NCBI GenBank assembly: GCA_051746745.1
Contig: JBNJFJ010000054.1
Coordinates: 1-12,769, forward strand
Source of the DNA: Halolactibacillus sp051746745
GTDB lineage: Bacteria > Bacillota > Bacilli > Bacillales > Amphibacillaceae
DNA length: 12,769 nt
Direction: 5' to 3'
Positions 1-6,466 of the stretch are shown in pieces. Numbering within the stretch: the stretch's first letter is position 1; every line of letters starts with the position of its first letter. The notes below the pieces were generated by a model. It worked only from the letters and a program-made list of their open reading frames with translations, did no database searches and was not told where the DNA came from. The translations under genes were made by a program, and so were the position numbers.

Positions 1-87
1 TTAAAAAGACCACCACTTTTTTTAAAACCCCTTTAACGAATAGTCACTCACCTTCTGTAGTCTATGACTAAAAGAGATTAGCTATGC

Positions 88-141
88 AAAAAAGCGCCAC
101 CTTCTCCTTTGTCATAATCAGACAAAAGAGAAGGTAGCGCT
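88..141 (-). terminator. Rho-independent terminator of the fabH-fabF unit
   Basis: On the minus strand the arms at 141-121 and 113-93 pair over 21 bp, including two G-U wobbles, around a 7-nt loop, and are followed by a run of six T (93-88). It lies 24 bases beyond the fabF stop codon, where transcription of that gene should end. The arms are unusually long for an intrinsic terminator. Bases 1-87 beyond it hold no gene I can support. Confidence 0.9.
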
Positions 142-164
142 AGATTCGTTATAAAATAAGGGCA

Positions 165-1406
165 TTAATCATTATATTTCTTAAAGACAAGACAGGCATT
201 ATGTCCACCAAAGCCAAGTGAATTACTTAAGGCATACTGAATCGTTTTTTCTCGTTTCGTATTGGCCACATAATCTAAGTCACAATCCGGATCTGGTGTT
301 TCTAAGTTAATGGTTGGCGGAATAACGCTATCGGTGATCGCTTTAATCGAAGCAATCGCTTCGACAGCGCCAGCTGCACCAAGGAGGTGACCCGTCATTG
401 ATTTGGTTGATGAAATGAGCACCTGCCGGCTGTGTTCACCAAAAGCACCTTTAATGGCTTCGGTTTCAAACTTGTCATTCAGTGGTGTGCTTGTCCCGTG
501 TGCATTAATGTAGTCAATATCTGACGGTGTAACACCAGCATCGTTAATCGCTTGAAGCATCGCGCGCTTGGCACCTTCCCCATGCGGGGCAGGTGCGGTA
601 ATATGATAGGCATCTGCTGCTGCACCGTAGCCGACAATCTCAGCATAAATATGAGCTCCGCGCTTTTTCGCATGTTCAAGTGATTCTAACACAAGAATAC
701 CTGCCCCCTCACCAATCACAAAACCGTCACGGTTTTGATCAAAGGGACGACTCGCTGTCTTAGGATCTGGATTTGATGATAAAGCTTTCGCACTCGCAAA
801 ACCAGCAACAGCTAAGTTCGTAATCGGCGCCTCAGCACCACCTGTGACCATCACGTCACTGTCACCACGCTCAATCACTTTAAATGCATCCCCGATTGAA
901 TTTGTTCCGGTTGCACAGGCAGTGACTGTACATGAGTTGATGCCTTTCGCTCCTAAATGAATAGAAATTTGTCCCGCAGCCATATCCGGAATTAACATCG
1001 GGACGAGAAACGGACTAACACGTCGATAACCTTTATCCACAAATTTATGGAACTGCTCTTCATACGTCGTTAAGCCACCAATACCAGAACCAACCCAAAC
1101 GCCGACGCGTTCAGCATTTGTCTCATCGATTGTGAGCTTCGCATCTTCAACCGCGACTTTTGCCGCCGCCAAGGCATACTGAGTAAATAAATCCATCCGT
1201 TTGGCATCTTTTTTATCCATATAGTTTGTCGCATCAAAGTCTTTTAATTCCGCTCCTACTTTCGACGGAAAGTCATCTGGATTTACTTTCGTAAGTGGAC
1301 CGACACCACTCACCCCAGCAAGTAAATTCGACCATAATGATTCAATTGTTGAGCCAATCGGTGTCATGGCTCCCATACCCGTTACAACTACACGATTTTT
1401 CGTCAT
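165..1406 (-). CDS. fabF: 3-oxoacyl-[acyl-carrier-protein] synthase II (FabF)
   Basis: Elongating condensing enzyme of type II fatty acid synthesis in the cytoplasm; it joins malonyl-ACP to a growing acyl-ACP with loss of CO2. The 413 residues match the usual family length. The full catalytic triad is visible: Cys164 in the TACATG motif, His303 in NAHGTSTPLND and His340 in the SMTGH motif. The C-terminal LGFGGHNA loop is present. The ATG start has AAAGGAT ten bases upstream. It follows fabH on the same strand after a 146-bp gap. I see no terminator there, only a 7-bp hairpin without a T tract (1464-1470 with 1487-1493), so the two genes are probably cotranscribed, as in Bacillus. Family identity is certain. 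FabF rather than FabB follows from the Bacillota context and the fabH neighbour. Confidence 0.97.
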   Translation of the reverse strand: MTKNRVVVTGMGAMTPIGSTIESLWSNLLAGVSGVGPLTKVNPDDFPSKVGAELKDFDATNYMDKKDAKRMDLFTQYALAAAKVAVEDAKLTIDETNAERVGVWVGSGIGGLTTYEEQFHKFVDKGYRRVSPFLVPMLIPDMAAGQISIHLGAKGINSCTVTACATGTNSIGDAFKVIERGDSDVMVTGGAEAPITNLAVAGFASAKALSSNPDPKTASRPFDQNRDGFVIGEGAGILVLESLEHAKKRGAHIYAEIVGYGAAADAYHITAPAPHGEGAKRAMLQAINDAGVTPSDIDYINAHGTSTPLNDKFETEAIKGAFGEHSRQVLISSTKSMTGHLLGAAGAVEAIASIKAITDSVIPPTINLETPDPDCDLDYVANTKREKTIQYALSNSLGFGGHNACLVFKKYND

Positions 1407-1552
1407 CGATTAATCCATCCTTTACTTTCGAATTATTATCTTCATCTCGTTATTTGTGATGCTTTCTTATCCTATTATGCTGTGTTATAAGAAGGAACCG
1501 TTTGACCGTACAATTTTACTGCCGTTTAGCTTACTTCTATCCAAAGCGGATG

Positions 1553-2497
1553 TTACGACTCCCCGCGACCATACGTCAATAATACCGCGCCCCACGTTAA
1601 ACCCCCACCGAAGCCGACTAAAACGACATTGTCACCTGATGTGATTTTTTTGTTTTGAACTTCTTCTGATAATGCAATTGGAATCGAGGCGGCTGATGTA
1701 TTGCCGTATTTATTAATAGAATACGCCATCTTCTCTTTTGGAATATCAAGACGCGTTCGTGCCGCTTCCATAATGCGGACATTTGCTTGGTGTGGGACTA
1801 AAAAGTCGACATCATCTTTCGTTAGCCCTGCTTTTAAGACAACATTCTCACTTGATTCAGGCATTTGGCGGACCGCAAATTTAAAGACTTCACGGCCGTT
1901 CATCTGAATGTAGTCATTTTCTTGATAAAGAGCAGTATCACCTGTACCATCAGCACCTAATTCAAATGACTTGATACCGTATCCGTCTTCCACTGGACCC
2001 ATCACACAAGCGCCCGCACCATCACCGAATAACACACACGTATTACGATCGGTCCAATCCGTAATTTTTGATAACTTCTCAGCACCGACGACAAGTACGT
2101 TTTCATAGCCACCATTTTCGATGAACTGAGCGGCTGTAATCATACCGTACATAAAGCCAGCACACGCTGCCCCTACATCCATTGCGGCCGCTTTTTTAGC
2201 ACCGAGACGTTTCTGTAGTTGACAGGCGACAGATGGAAATGCCATATCTCCCGTAATCGTCGCGACTAAAATTAAATCGAGATCTTCTCCGCTCACACCG
2301 GCATCACTTAAGGCACGAACACTTGCTTCATAAGCGAGATCTGATGTGTCTTCATGTTCCGCTGCAATATGTCTTGTTTCAATCCCCGTCCGTGATTGAA
2401 TCCACTCATCTGATGTTTCTACAATTTGTTCTAAATCTTTATTCGTCATGACCCGTTCAGGCAAATAATGGCCCAACCCTAAAATACCAGCTGTCAT
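1553..2497 (-). CDS. fabH: 3-oxoacyl-[acyl-carrier-protein] synthase III (FabH)
   Basis: Initiating condensing enzyme: it condenses an acyl-CoA primer with malonyl-ACP to start fatty acid chains, and in Gram-positives often prefers branched primers. The 314 residues fit the family. The Cys-His-Asn triad is seen as Cys112 (GAACAGF), His236 (VPHQAN) and Asn266 (KYGNTSAAS). The GFGGGLTWG loop lies near the C terminus. The start is the ATG at 2497, preceded by GTGAGGAG (2514-2507) at 9-nt spacing. It is the first gene of a unit with fabF. The upstream region carries a consensus-like promoter overlapped by a FapR-type operator, so repression by FapR and relief by malonyl-CoA are expected from the Bacillus model. 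Primer specificity cannot be read from the sequence. Confidence 0.97.
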   Translation of the reverse strand: MTAGILGLGHYLPERVMTNKDLEQIVETSDEWIQSRTGIETRHIAAEHEDTSDLAYEASVRALSDAGVSGEDLDLILVATITGDMAFPSVACQLQKRLGAKKAAAMDVGAACAGFMYGMITAAQFIENGGYENVLVVGAEKLSKITDWTDRNTCVLFGDGAGACVMGPVEDGYGIKSFELGADGTGDTALYQENDYIQMNGREVFKFAVRQMPESSENVVLKAGLTKDDVDFLVPHQANVRIMEAARTRLDIPKEKMAYSINKYGNTSAASIPIALSEEVQNKKITSGDNVVLVGFGGGLTWGAVLLTYGRGES

Positions 2498-2550
2498 ATC
2501 TATATACTCCTCACTTTTACTTAAAATGAAATCTAATGTTTATAATCAAA

Positions 2551-2570
2551 TATTAAGACTTGGTACTAAT
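2551..2570 (-). promoter_or_regulatory. FapR-type operator for fabH-fabF
   Basis: The minus strand reads ATTAGTACCAAGTCTTAATA, an imperfect inverted repeat with half sites TTAGTAC and GTCTTAA. This closely resembles the FapR operator of Bacillus fatty acid genes (TTAGTACC..GTCTTAA type, recalled rather than computed). It overlaps the proposed -10 box of the fabH promoter, where a repressor would block RNA polymerase. fapR itself is not in the window. Confidence 0.8.
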
Positions 2571-2596
2571 ATATATAATAATCGAGGTAAAATCAA
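2568..2596 (-). promoter_or_regulatory. fabH promoter
   Basis: On the minus strand TTGATT (2596-2591) and TATATT (2573-2568) are separated by 17 bases, a good sigma-A match. The -10 box overlaps the FapR-type operator. The predicted leader before fabH is roughly 65 bases. Confidence 0.7.
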
Positions 2597-2694
2597 GTTT
2601 TTTTAAACAGTTTCTCTTATTTTCTTTTGAAACCAATGAAATTGTTAGATCGAATCATTTCATTTTAACTGAAAGTTTGCTAGAATATATTAGT

Positions 2695-2700
2695 TATAAT
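2695..2700 (+). promoter_or_regulatory. Possible -10 box for the DUF2929-like gene
   Basis: A perfect TATAAT lies 23 bases before the ATG of the small membrane protein gene. No good -35 hexamer sits 17 bases upstream. The implied leader would be very short, with the ribosome binding site almost at its 5' end. An alternative is TTTCAT-17-TAGAAT slightly upstream. Only the -10 box is clear. Confidence 0.35.
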
Positions 2701-2723
2701 CTTTATATAAATGAGGTGACAAC

Positions 2724-2891
2724 ATGCGGGTAATTATTTTAATGGTTTGGTCATTTTTTATTTCTGTTCTACTTGGTTACGTTTTATCAAGCATGGCAGG
2801 CTCTTCATTTGAATGGTGGCCAGTCCTTATTTTGACGGCTGTATTTACGCTCATCGGCTTCTTTATTGGTGAGAAGTATATTGAAGACTAG
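2724..2891 (+). CDS. Small membrane protein, DUF2929 (YjzD-like) family
   Basis: A 55-residue protein translated directly from the sequence. It has two hydrophobic segments, residues about 3-24 and 32-49, joined by a short loop containing SSFEWW, and a charged tail ending EKYIED. This makes a two-helix membrane hairpin. The ATG at 2724 follows GAGGTGAC (2713-2720) at good spacing. Size, the R-x-I-I start and a position next to the fab genes resemble YjzD/DUF2929 of Bacillus. That assignment is from memory of the family and is moderately secure. Function is unknown. It is transcribed divergently from fabH and ends at a hairpin terminator 24 bases after its stop, so it seems to be a single-gene unit. 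Confidence 0.75.
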   Translation: MRVIILMVWSFFISVLLGYVLSSMAGSSFEWWPVLILTAVFTLIGFFIGEKYIED

Positions 2892-2914
2892 CGCTAGAGA
2901 TGATTATTTTAGTC

Positions 2915-2946
2915 AAAGGCCAAAGCTAGTAAGCTTTGGCCTTTTT
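2915..2946 (+). terminator. Intrinsic terminator between convergent genes
   Basis: A perfect 13-bp stem (2915-2927 with 2932-2944) has a 4-nt loop and a T run ending at 2946. It serves the DUF2929-like gene on the plus strand. The minus-strand repeat gene stops only 4 bases from the stem, so the hairpin may also act in that direction, although the tail there is poor in T. Confidence 0.85.
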
Positions 2947-2948
2947 GA

Positions 2949-3420
2949 TTAAAATAATAATCCGATGGCCGTAAGTGCGGCCAGTGGTAACAGAAATGGC
3001 GCAAACGGCGTCTGTTGATAAAACGGCGGACGGTTATANNNNNNNNNNNNNNNNNNNNNNNNNNNNNNNNNNNNNNNNNNNNNNNNNNNNNNNNNNNNNN
3101 NNNNNNNNNNNNNNNNNNNNNNNNNNNNNNNNNNNNNNTCGATAGTGTGGCGGATTGTATGGTGGACGGTTATATGGCGGACGATGGTACGGCGGGCGGT
3201 TATATGGTGGATGATGGTACGGTTGATTAGGTGGACGATTATACGGTGGGCGATTTCTCTCCCATCCGTCTGCATTCAGATTGTCTTCCATAATTACCAG
3301 TTCAACAAATTGATCATCAACAGATTGTACATAAGCTTGCAACCTATTTCCCTCACTCGTTTCAATCCATACATAACGATTGACATACGGATCGACCTCA
3401 AACTTAGAATATTGATGCAT
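2949..3420 (-). CDS. Pro/Tyr/Asn/Arg pentapeptide-repeat protein, interrupted by an assembly gap
   Basis: I do not recognise this gene. Three parts can be seen. Residues 1-55 form a small domain of alternating hydrophobic residues (VNRYVWIETSEG, FVELVIME) that could fold as a short beta barrel. From about residue 57 comes a run of RPPYN/RPPYH pentapeptides. After the gap the chain resumes as YNRPPFYQQ and ends in a hydrophobic segment, APFLLPLAALTAIGLLF. The 100 N at 3039-3138 fall inside the repeat. The visible parts are exactly 94 and 30 codons, so they join in frame only if the true gap is a multiple of three, which 100 is not. The start is ATG 3420 with AGGAG at 3434-3430; GTG 3423 is an alternative. 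It diverges from uppP. A spore-coat or envelope role is only a guess from composition. Confidence 0.75.
3024..3255 (-). repeat. 15-bp coding tandem repeat (RPPYN-type pentapeptides)
   Basis: Degenerate 15-bp units such as ggcggacggttatat (plus-strand sense) recur on the right of the N gap (3139-3255), and one further unit lies on the left (about 3024-3038). On the minus strand they encode RPPYN, RPPYH and variants such as NPPHY and NQPYH. Units differ mainly at synonymous or Asn/His positions. The repeat enters the gap from both sides, so the copy number is unknown. Confidence 0.85.
3039..3138. other. Assembly gap (100 N)
   Basis: Exactly 100 N lie inside the tandem repeat. A run of 100 is the usual placeholder for a gap of unknown size, so the length carries no information, and reading frames crossing it are artefacts. 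Confidence 0.97.
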
Positions 3421-3474
3421 CACATGTCACTCCTCTCATATACATTAGAATATGTAAGGCAGCAAAACATGTGA
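3420..3474. promoter_or_regulatory. Nested inverted repeats between divergent genes
   Basis: The 73-bp space between the repeat-protein gene and uppP contains TCACATGT (3420-3427) mirrored by ACATGTGA (3467-3474). Inside these, TACAT (3441-3445) is mirrored by ATGTA (3452-3456), with nearly the same centre. A regulator site controlling both genes is possible; no known operator is recognised. Confidence 0.3.
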
Positions 3475-3493
3475 CAATTATGGAGGAATAATT

Positions 3494-4312
3494 ATGACGA
3501 TAGTTTCATTAGTTTTGTTTTACTTGTTTTTTGGTTTAGTCCAAGGGTTAACTGAACCGATTCCGATTTCATCGAGTGGCCACTTGGTCATTATTCAAGA
3601 CTTATTCAACTTAAAGCTGGAAAGCTTAACCTTTGAAGTACTTGTAAACTTTGCGTCGCTACTTGCGGTCTTAGTCATTTACCGCCATGATATTATTCGA
3701 CTTGTAACGAATGGCTTCACGTTCTTATTTAGTAAAGAGACAAAGACACCGGCTGTGAAGCAAGATTTTTTATTTATTATTTACTTAATCATCGCCACGA
3801 TTCCAGCTGGTGTGATTGGTCTCTTATTTGAAGATGCGATTGCCGAAACTTTTGCGGGTGCGAAGATGGTTGGTCTCACGCTCATTGTCACTGGGATTGC
3901 GTTATTTATTATCCGTAATCTCAAAGGACAAAAGTCAGATCGTGATCTTAGCCTAAAAGATGCCATCATTGTTGGATTAAGTCAGTCAGTTGCCTTAATC
4001 CCCGGGATTAGCCGCAGTGGGGCAACGATTGTTGCGGCTATGTTACTTGGGATGAAACAAGAGACGGCGTTACGCTTTTCTTTCTTATTATACATTCCTG
4101 TTTCACTTGGGACATTTATTCTGAAAGTCTCAGATATTTTTAGTGAGGGATCTGGTGAAATGGTTGTACCATATGCTGTTGCTTTTATCGCTGCCCTTGT
4201 CGCGACATACTTCTCATTACGCTGGTTTATGAACATTATGGAACGCGGAAACTTAATTTATTTCTCGATTTACTGTTTTATTGTCGGCGCGTTCGCGTTT
4301 CTTATTTTATAA
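3494..4312 (+). CDS. uppP: Undecaprenyl-diphosphate phosphatase (UppP/BacA family)
   Basis: Integral membrane enzyme that removes a phosphate from undecaprenyl diphosphate, regenerating the lipid carrier for peptidoglycan and other wall polymers; the family also confers bacitracin resistance. The 272 residues match the usual length. The two family signatures are present: QGLTEPIPISSSGH (Gln17, Glu21, Ser27, His30) and PGISRSGAT (170-178, with Ser173, Arg174 and Thr178). The first acidic position of the E/Q-xxx-E motif is Gln rather than the commoner Glu. Repeated hydrophobic segments cover most of the chain. The ATG has TGGAGG at 3481-3486, 7 bases upstream. It diverges from the repeat-protein gene, and fnr follows after 53 bases with no terminator between, so read-through is likely. 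Family assignment is firm; bacteria often carry several paralogues. Confidence 0.95.
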   Translation: MTIVSLVLFYLFFGLVQGLTEPIPISSSGHLVIIQDLFNLKLESLTFEVLVNFASLLAVLVIYRHDIIRLVTNGFTFLFSKETKTPAVKQDFLFIIYLIIATIPAGVIGLLFEDAIAETFAGAKMVGLTLIVTGIALFIIRNLKGQKSDRDLSLKDAIIVGLSQSVALIPGISRSGATIVAAMLLGMKQETALRFSFLLYIPVSLGTFILKVSDIFSEGSGEMVVPYAVAFIAALVATYFSLRWFMNIMERGNLIYFSIYCFIVGAFAFLIL

Positions 4313-4365
4313 CTTGACGACTGATGCTGCTACATACATTTACCATTCAAGCGAGGTGATGGTCA

Positions 4366-5067
4366 TTGCCAACATGTCCACAAATAAACTATCTCAATGA
4401 GGAAACAACGGCCTATTTCAACAAGCCTGACCATACGCTAGAGTTGTCTAAAGACCAATTTTTATTTCGACAAGGGGATGCGGTGACAGACCTTTACCTT
4501 ATTCAATCAGGTCAAGTACTGGTCACGAAAACGACGCCTGATGGCCGAGAATTGTCTTTACGCTTTCTAGGTCCTGGGGATTTAATTGGCGAAGTGCTCG
4601 TCACCGATGCCTCGACACAGTACTTAGTTGATGCCAAAATCACCGAACAGACATCTTTAGCGGTGTTTAGACAAGACAAATTAAAGCAAGCCTTAAAACA
4701 AGATGCCAATGCTTTACTAGATTTACTGAACTATACACAGTTGATGTATCGAAAAGATCAAACAAAATTTCGCGACCTCGTCTTACACGGTAAAAAAGGC
4801 GCCCTCTATTCGACCTTAATTCGCTTAAGTAATAGTTATGGTCAAACGCAACCTGACGGGATTCACTTAACGAAATCATTCACCAATCAAGAACTCGCCA
4901 ATTTTTGTGCGACTTCACGTGAATCCGTTAATCGATTGTTGAGCAATTTAAAAAAACAAGCGGTTATTAGTGAACACAATCAACAACTTATCATTCATGA
5001 TTTAGACTATTTAAGACAAGCAATCAATTGTGACCAATGTCCGGTTGTCCTTTGTACCATTAATTAA
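4366..5067 (+). CDS. fnr: Fnr-type oxygen-sensing Crp/Fnr family regulator
   Basis: The 233 residues have a cyclic-nucleotide-binding-like beta barrel (about 23-115), a dimer helix (about 118-140) and a winged helix-turn-helix (about 171-205, recognition helix near TSRESVNR). The C terminus carries Cys222, Cys225 and Cys230 in the C-x2-C-x4-C spacing by which Bacillus subtilis Fnr holds a [4Fe-4S] cluster. Asp137 in KFRDLVL is a good match for the aspartate that is the fourth ligand there. The expected role is to activate anaerobic respiration and fermentation genes when oxygen is absent. The start is TTG at 4366: GAGGTGAT (4353-4360) fits it, an in-frame stop lies at 4357-4359, and the nearby ATG at 4359 is in another frame. 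TTGACG at 4314-4319 could be part of its own promoter. No nitrate reductase genes are adjacent. Confidence 0.93.
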   Translation: MPTCPQINYLNEETTAYFNKPDHTLELSKDQFLFRQGDAVTDLYLIQSGQVLVTKTTPDGRELSLRFLGPGDLIGEVLVTDASTQYLVDAKITEQTSLAVFRQDKLKQALKQDANALLDLLNYTQLMYRKDQTKFRDLVLHGKKGALYSTLIRLSNSYGQTQPDGIHLTKSFTNQELANFCATSRESVNRLLSNLKKQAVISEHNQQLIIHDLDYLRQAINCDQCPVVLCTIN

Positions 5068-5104
5068 TCACAGATAATCATAAAGACTTTTATTTACATC
5101 CACA

Positions 5105-5135
5105 AAAAAGAGAACCGCGTGTCGGTTCTCTTTTT
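5105..5135. terminator. Bidirectional terminator between fnr and yitW
   Basis: A perfect 13-bp stem (5105-5117 with 5123-5135) has a 5-nt loop, an A run on its left flank and a T run on its right. It therefore works on both strands and serves fnr from one side and yitW, whose stop is 3 bases away, from the other. Confidence 0.92.
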
Positions 5136-5137
5136 CA

Positions 5138-5449
5138 TCAATCTGGAATACCTAAAGCAATCTTCGCATAACGAGACATGCGGTCTTTACTCCATGGTGG
5201 TGACCAGACAATATTCACTTCTGTTTCTTTTACTTCTGGTAACTCCATGAGCGCACGTTTCACATCCGCTTCAATATGTCCCGCCAGCGGACATCCCATT
5301 GCCGTTAGGGTCATTGTGACAACCGCCGTACCTTCTTCGTTTAAGTTGACACCATACACAAGACCTAAATTTACAATATCTATTCCTAGCTCAGGGTCAA
5401 TGACGTTTTCCAATGCCCCCAGCATATTTTCTTGTAGTGCTTCATCCAT
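5138..5449 (-). CDS. yitW: MIP18/DUF59-family iron-sulfur assembly protein (YitW/SufT-like)
   Basis: A 103-residue single-domain protein of the PaaD/MIP18 family, which helps mature iron-sulfur proteins. Features seen are the VIDPELGIDIVNLGL signature (17-30), the TMTLTAMGCPL segment with the conserved Cys53, and the C-terminal IVWSPPWSKDRMS stretch. Length and sequence fit Bacillus YitW. The ATG at 5449 has GGAGGG (5463-5458) 8 bases upstream; an alternative ATG at 5445 is in another frame. It follows yitV on the same strand after 85 bases. A weak promoter (TTTAAA at 5528-5523, 17 bases, TATACT at 5505-5500) may exist between them. yitV-yitW adjacency is as in B. subtilis. A cytoplasmic accessory role is inferred from the family; no client is known from the sequence. 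Confidence 0.92.
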   Translation of the reverse strand: MDEALQENMLGALENVIDPELGIDIVNLGLVYGVNLNEEGTAVVTMTLTAMGCPLAGHIEADVKRALMELPEVKETEVNIVWSPPWSKDRMSRYAKIALGIPD

Positions 5450-5534
5450 TGGGTAATCCCTCCATCTTTTTTTACTTTTTGTTTAAAAAACTTATCTCTA
5501 GTATATACAATTTCCGGTCAAATTTAAATGACTT

Positions 5535-6302
5535 TTACTTATTTACCTCAAGACTTACGTTTCCCCCGAAGAATTTTGAGCACTTATCTTTTGCTAACCG
5601 GCTAACTTTATGCCCTTGATTCGGCTCTTTAACATAGGTGAGGTGCCCTTGGTAGTCTTTCGAGTCGGTTAACTCCTGCACAAATTGATCGGTCAAATCA
5701 AACGGAACATAATCATCCGCTTCCCCGTGCCAAATGAAGAGATCGCGGTCGTTAAGGGCATGAATATTTTGACTTAAATCGCGGGTGGCTAAGCGGGATA
5801 ATAACTGCTGTTCTTCTGTTTCAGAAAGCGGGAAATTGCCCTTTTTAATGTCTGCCGTAATGTAGTGATAGAAATCGGTGAGTTTTGCTGTCCCCATCAA
5901 CAACGCCGCTTTTTTAATGAATGGGTATTGTGTCAGACTCATCGCGGTAATGATCCCACCCATGCTCGTCCCGCCGACATGTAACGTTGGTGCCTCCTCT
6001 TTTGTTTTTTTCTTTAACCAGTCATAAATCAGGGAAAGCCTTTGACTTGTCACATCAATAATCTCAAAAAAGCGCACGTTTTGTTTCGCTCGTGGGACAC
6101 GATCTTTGTGACTATGTAAATAAGCATCCGGCAAAATCACTCGGTATCCCTGTTTCACTAACTGATACGCCAGCGGCAATTCATCAATCCCTTCTCCGCC
6201 GACACCGTGATAATAGACAATCGTTTCAGTCGGGGTCTCATTCTTGTTTGGTTGACATACCGTCAACTGTTGGTCGTTTAATTCGATCGTTTCTACGCGC
6301 AT
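5535..6302 (-). CDS. yitV: Alpha/beta-hydrolase esterase (YitV-like)
   Basis: Serine hydrolase of 255 residues without a signal peptide, so cytoplasmic. An oxyanion-type YYHGVGGEG loop lies at 30-38, the nucleophile elbow G-T-S-M-G-G at 111-116 gives Ser113, the acid is probably Asp196 in HGEADDYVP, and His231 lies in PNQGHKVS. The triad order and spacing are standard. Substrate is unknown; the family is annotated as esterase or dienelactone-hydrolase-like. I place the start at ATG 6302, not the upstream ATG 6308: the ribosome binding site AAAGAGGG (6316-6309) directly abuts 6308 but is 6 bases from 6302. The gene precedes yitW on the same strand, as in Bacillus, and diverges from yitU. Confidence 0.9.
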   Translation of the reverse strand: MRVETIELNDQQLTVCQPNKNETPTETIVYYHGVGGEGIDELPLAYQLVKQGYRVILPDAYLHSHKDRVPRAKQNVRFFEIIDVTSQRLSLIYDWLKKKTKEEAPTLHVGGTSMGGIITAMSLTQYPFIKKAALLMGTAKLTDFYHYITADIKKGNFPLSETEEQQLLSRLATRDLSQNIHALNDRDLFIWHGEADDYVPFDLTDQFVQELTDSKDYQGHLTYVKEPNQGHKVSRLAKDKCSKFFGGNVSLEVNK

Positions 6303-6354
6303 GAACATCCCTCTTTCATTAATGTGTGTGATGATATGTATTATTTTCTTTCTT

Positions 6355-6383
6355 ACTGTATCACGTCTTTCCTCTCATTTCCA
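6355..6383 (-). promoter_or_regulatory. Possible yitV promoter
   Basis: On the minus strand TGGAAA (6383-6378) and TACAGT (6360-6355) are 17 bases apart, with TG one base before the -10 box as in an extended -10 element. The match is moderate. Confidence 0.35.
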
Positions 6384-6409
6384 CTTATAACCTTTTACGA
6401 GATATTTAC

Positions 6410-6438
6410 TTTACAGGTTCGCATTTTTTCTTTACACT
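6410..6438 (+). promoter_or_regulatory. yitU promoter
   Basis: TTTACA (6410-6415) and TACACT (6433-6438) are spaced by 17 bases, ending 28 bases before the yitU start. This is a reasonable sigma-A promoter for the yitU-Nfu_N pair. Confidence 0.55.
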
Positions 6439-6466
6439 TATGTCTAGAAGTGGAGAGTGAAAAAAT

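Noticed and set aside
1456..1644. A plus-strand frame of 62 codons in the fabH-fabF gap
   Set aside because: It overlaps the 3' end of fabH, has no ribosome binding site and no domain; treated as chance.
2635..2664. AATGAAAT and ATTTCATT arms upstream of the DUF2929-like gene as an operator
   Set aside because: An AT-rich 8-bp inverted repeat with a 14-base spacer is easily expected by chance in this AT-rich promoter region; no known operator matches.
3024..3255. The repeat array as a CRISPR or other non-coding satellite
   Set aside because: Units are 15 bp, contiguous without spacers, and preserve a reading frame with synonymous variation, so it is a coding tandem repeat.
2949..3275. Long frames on both strands across the N gap, giving His/Thr-rich or Trp/Arg-rich proteins
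   Set aside because: They are out-of-frame readings of the 15-bp repeat joined through N; the real gene is read in the RPPYN frame with a strong start site.
3465..3490. TGTGA near uppP as an Fnr or Crp site
   Set aside because: Only a half site is present at the right spacing; the matching TCACA lies far upstream in the wrong arrangement.
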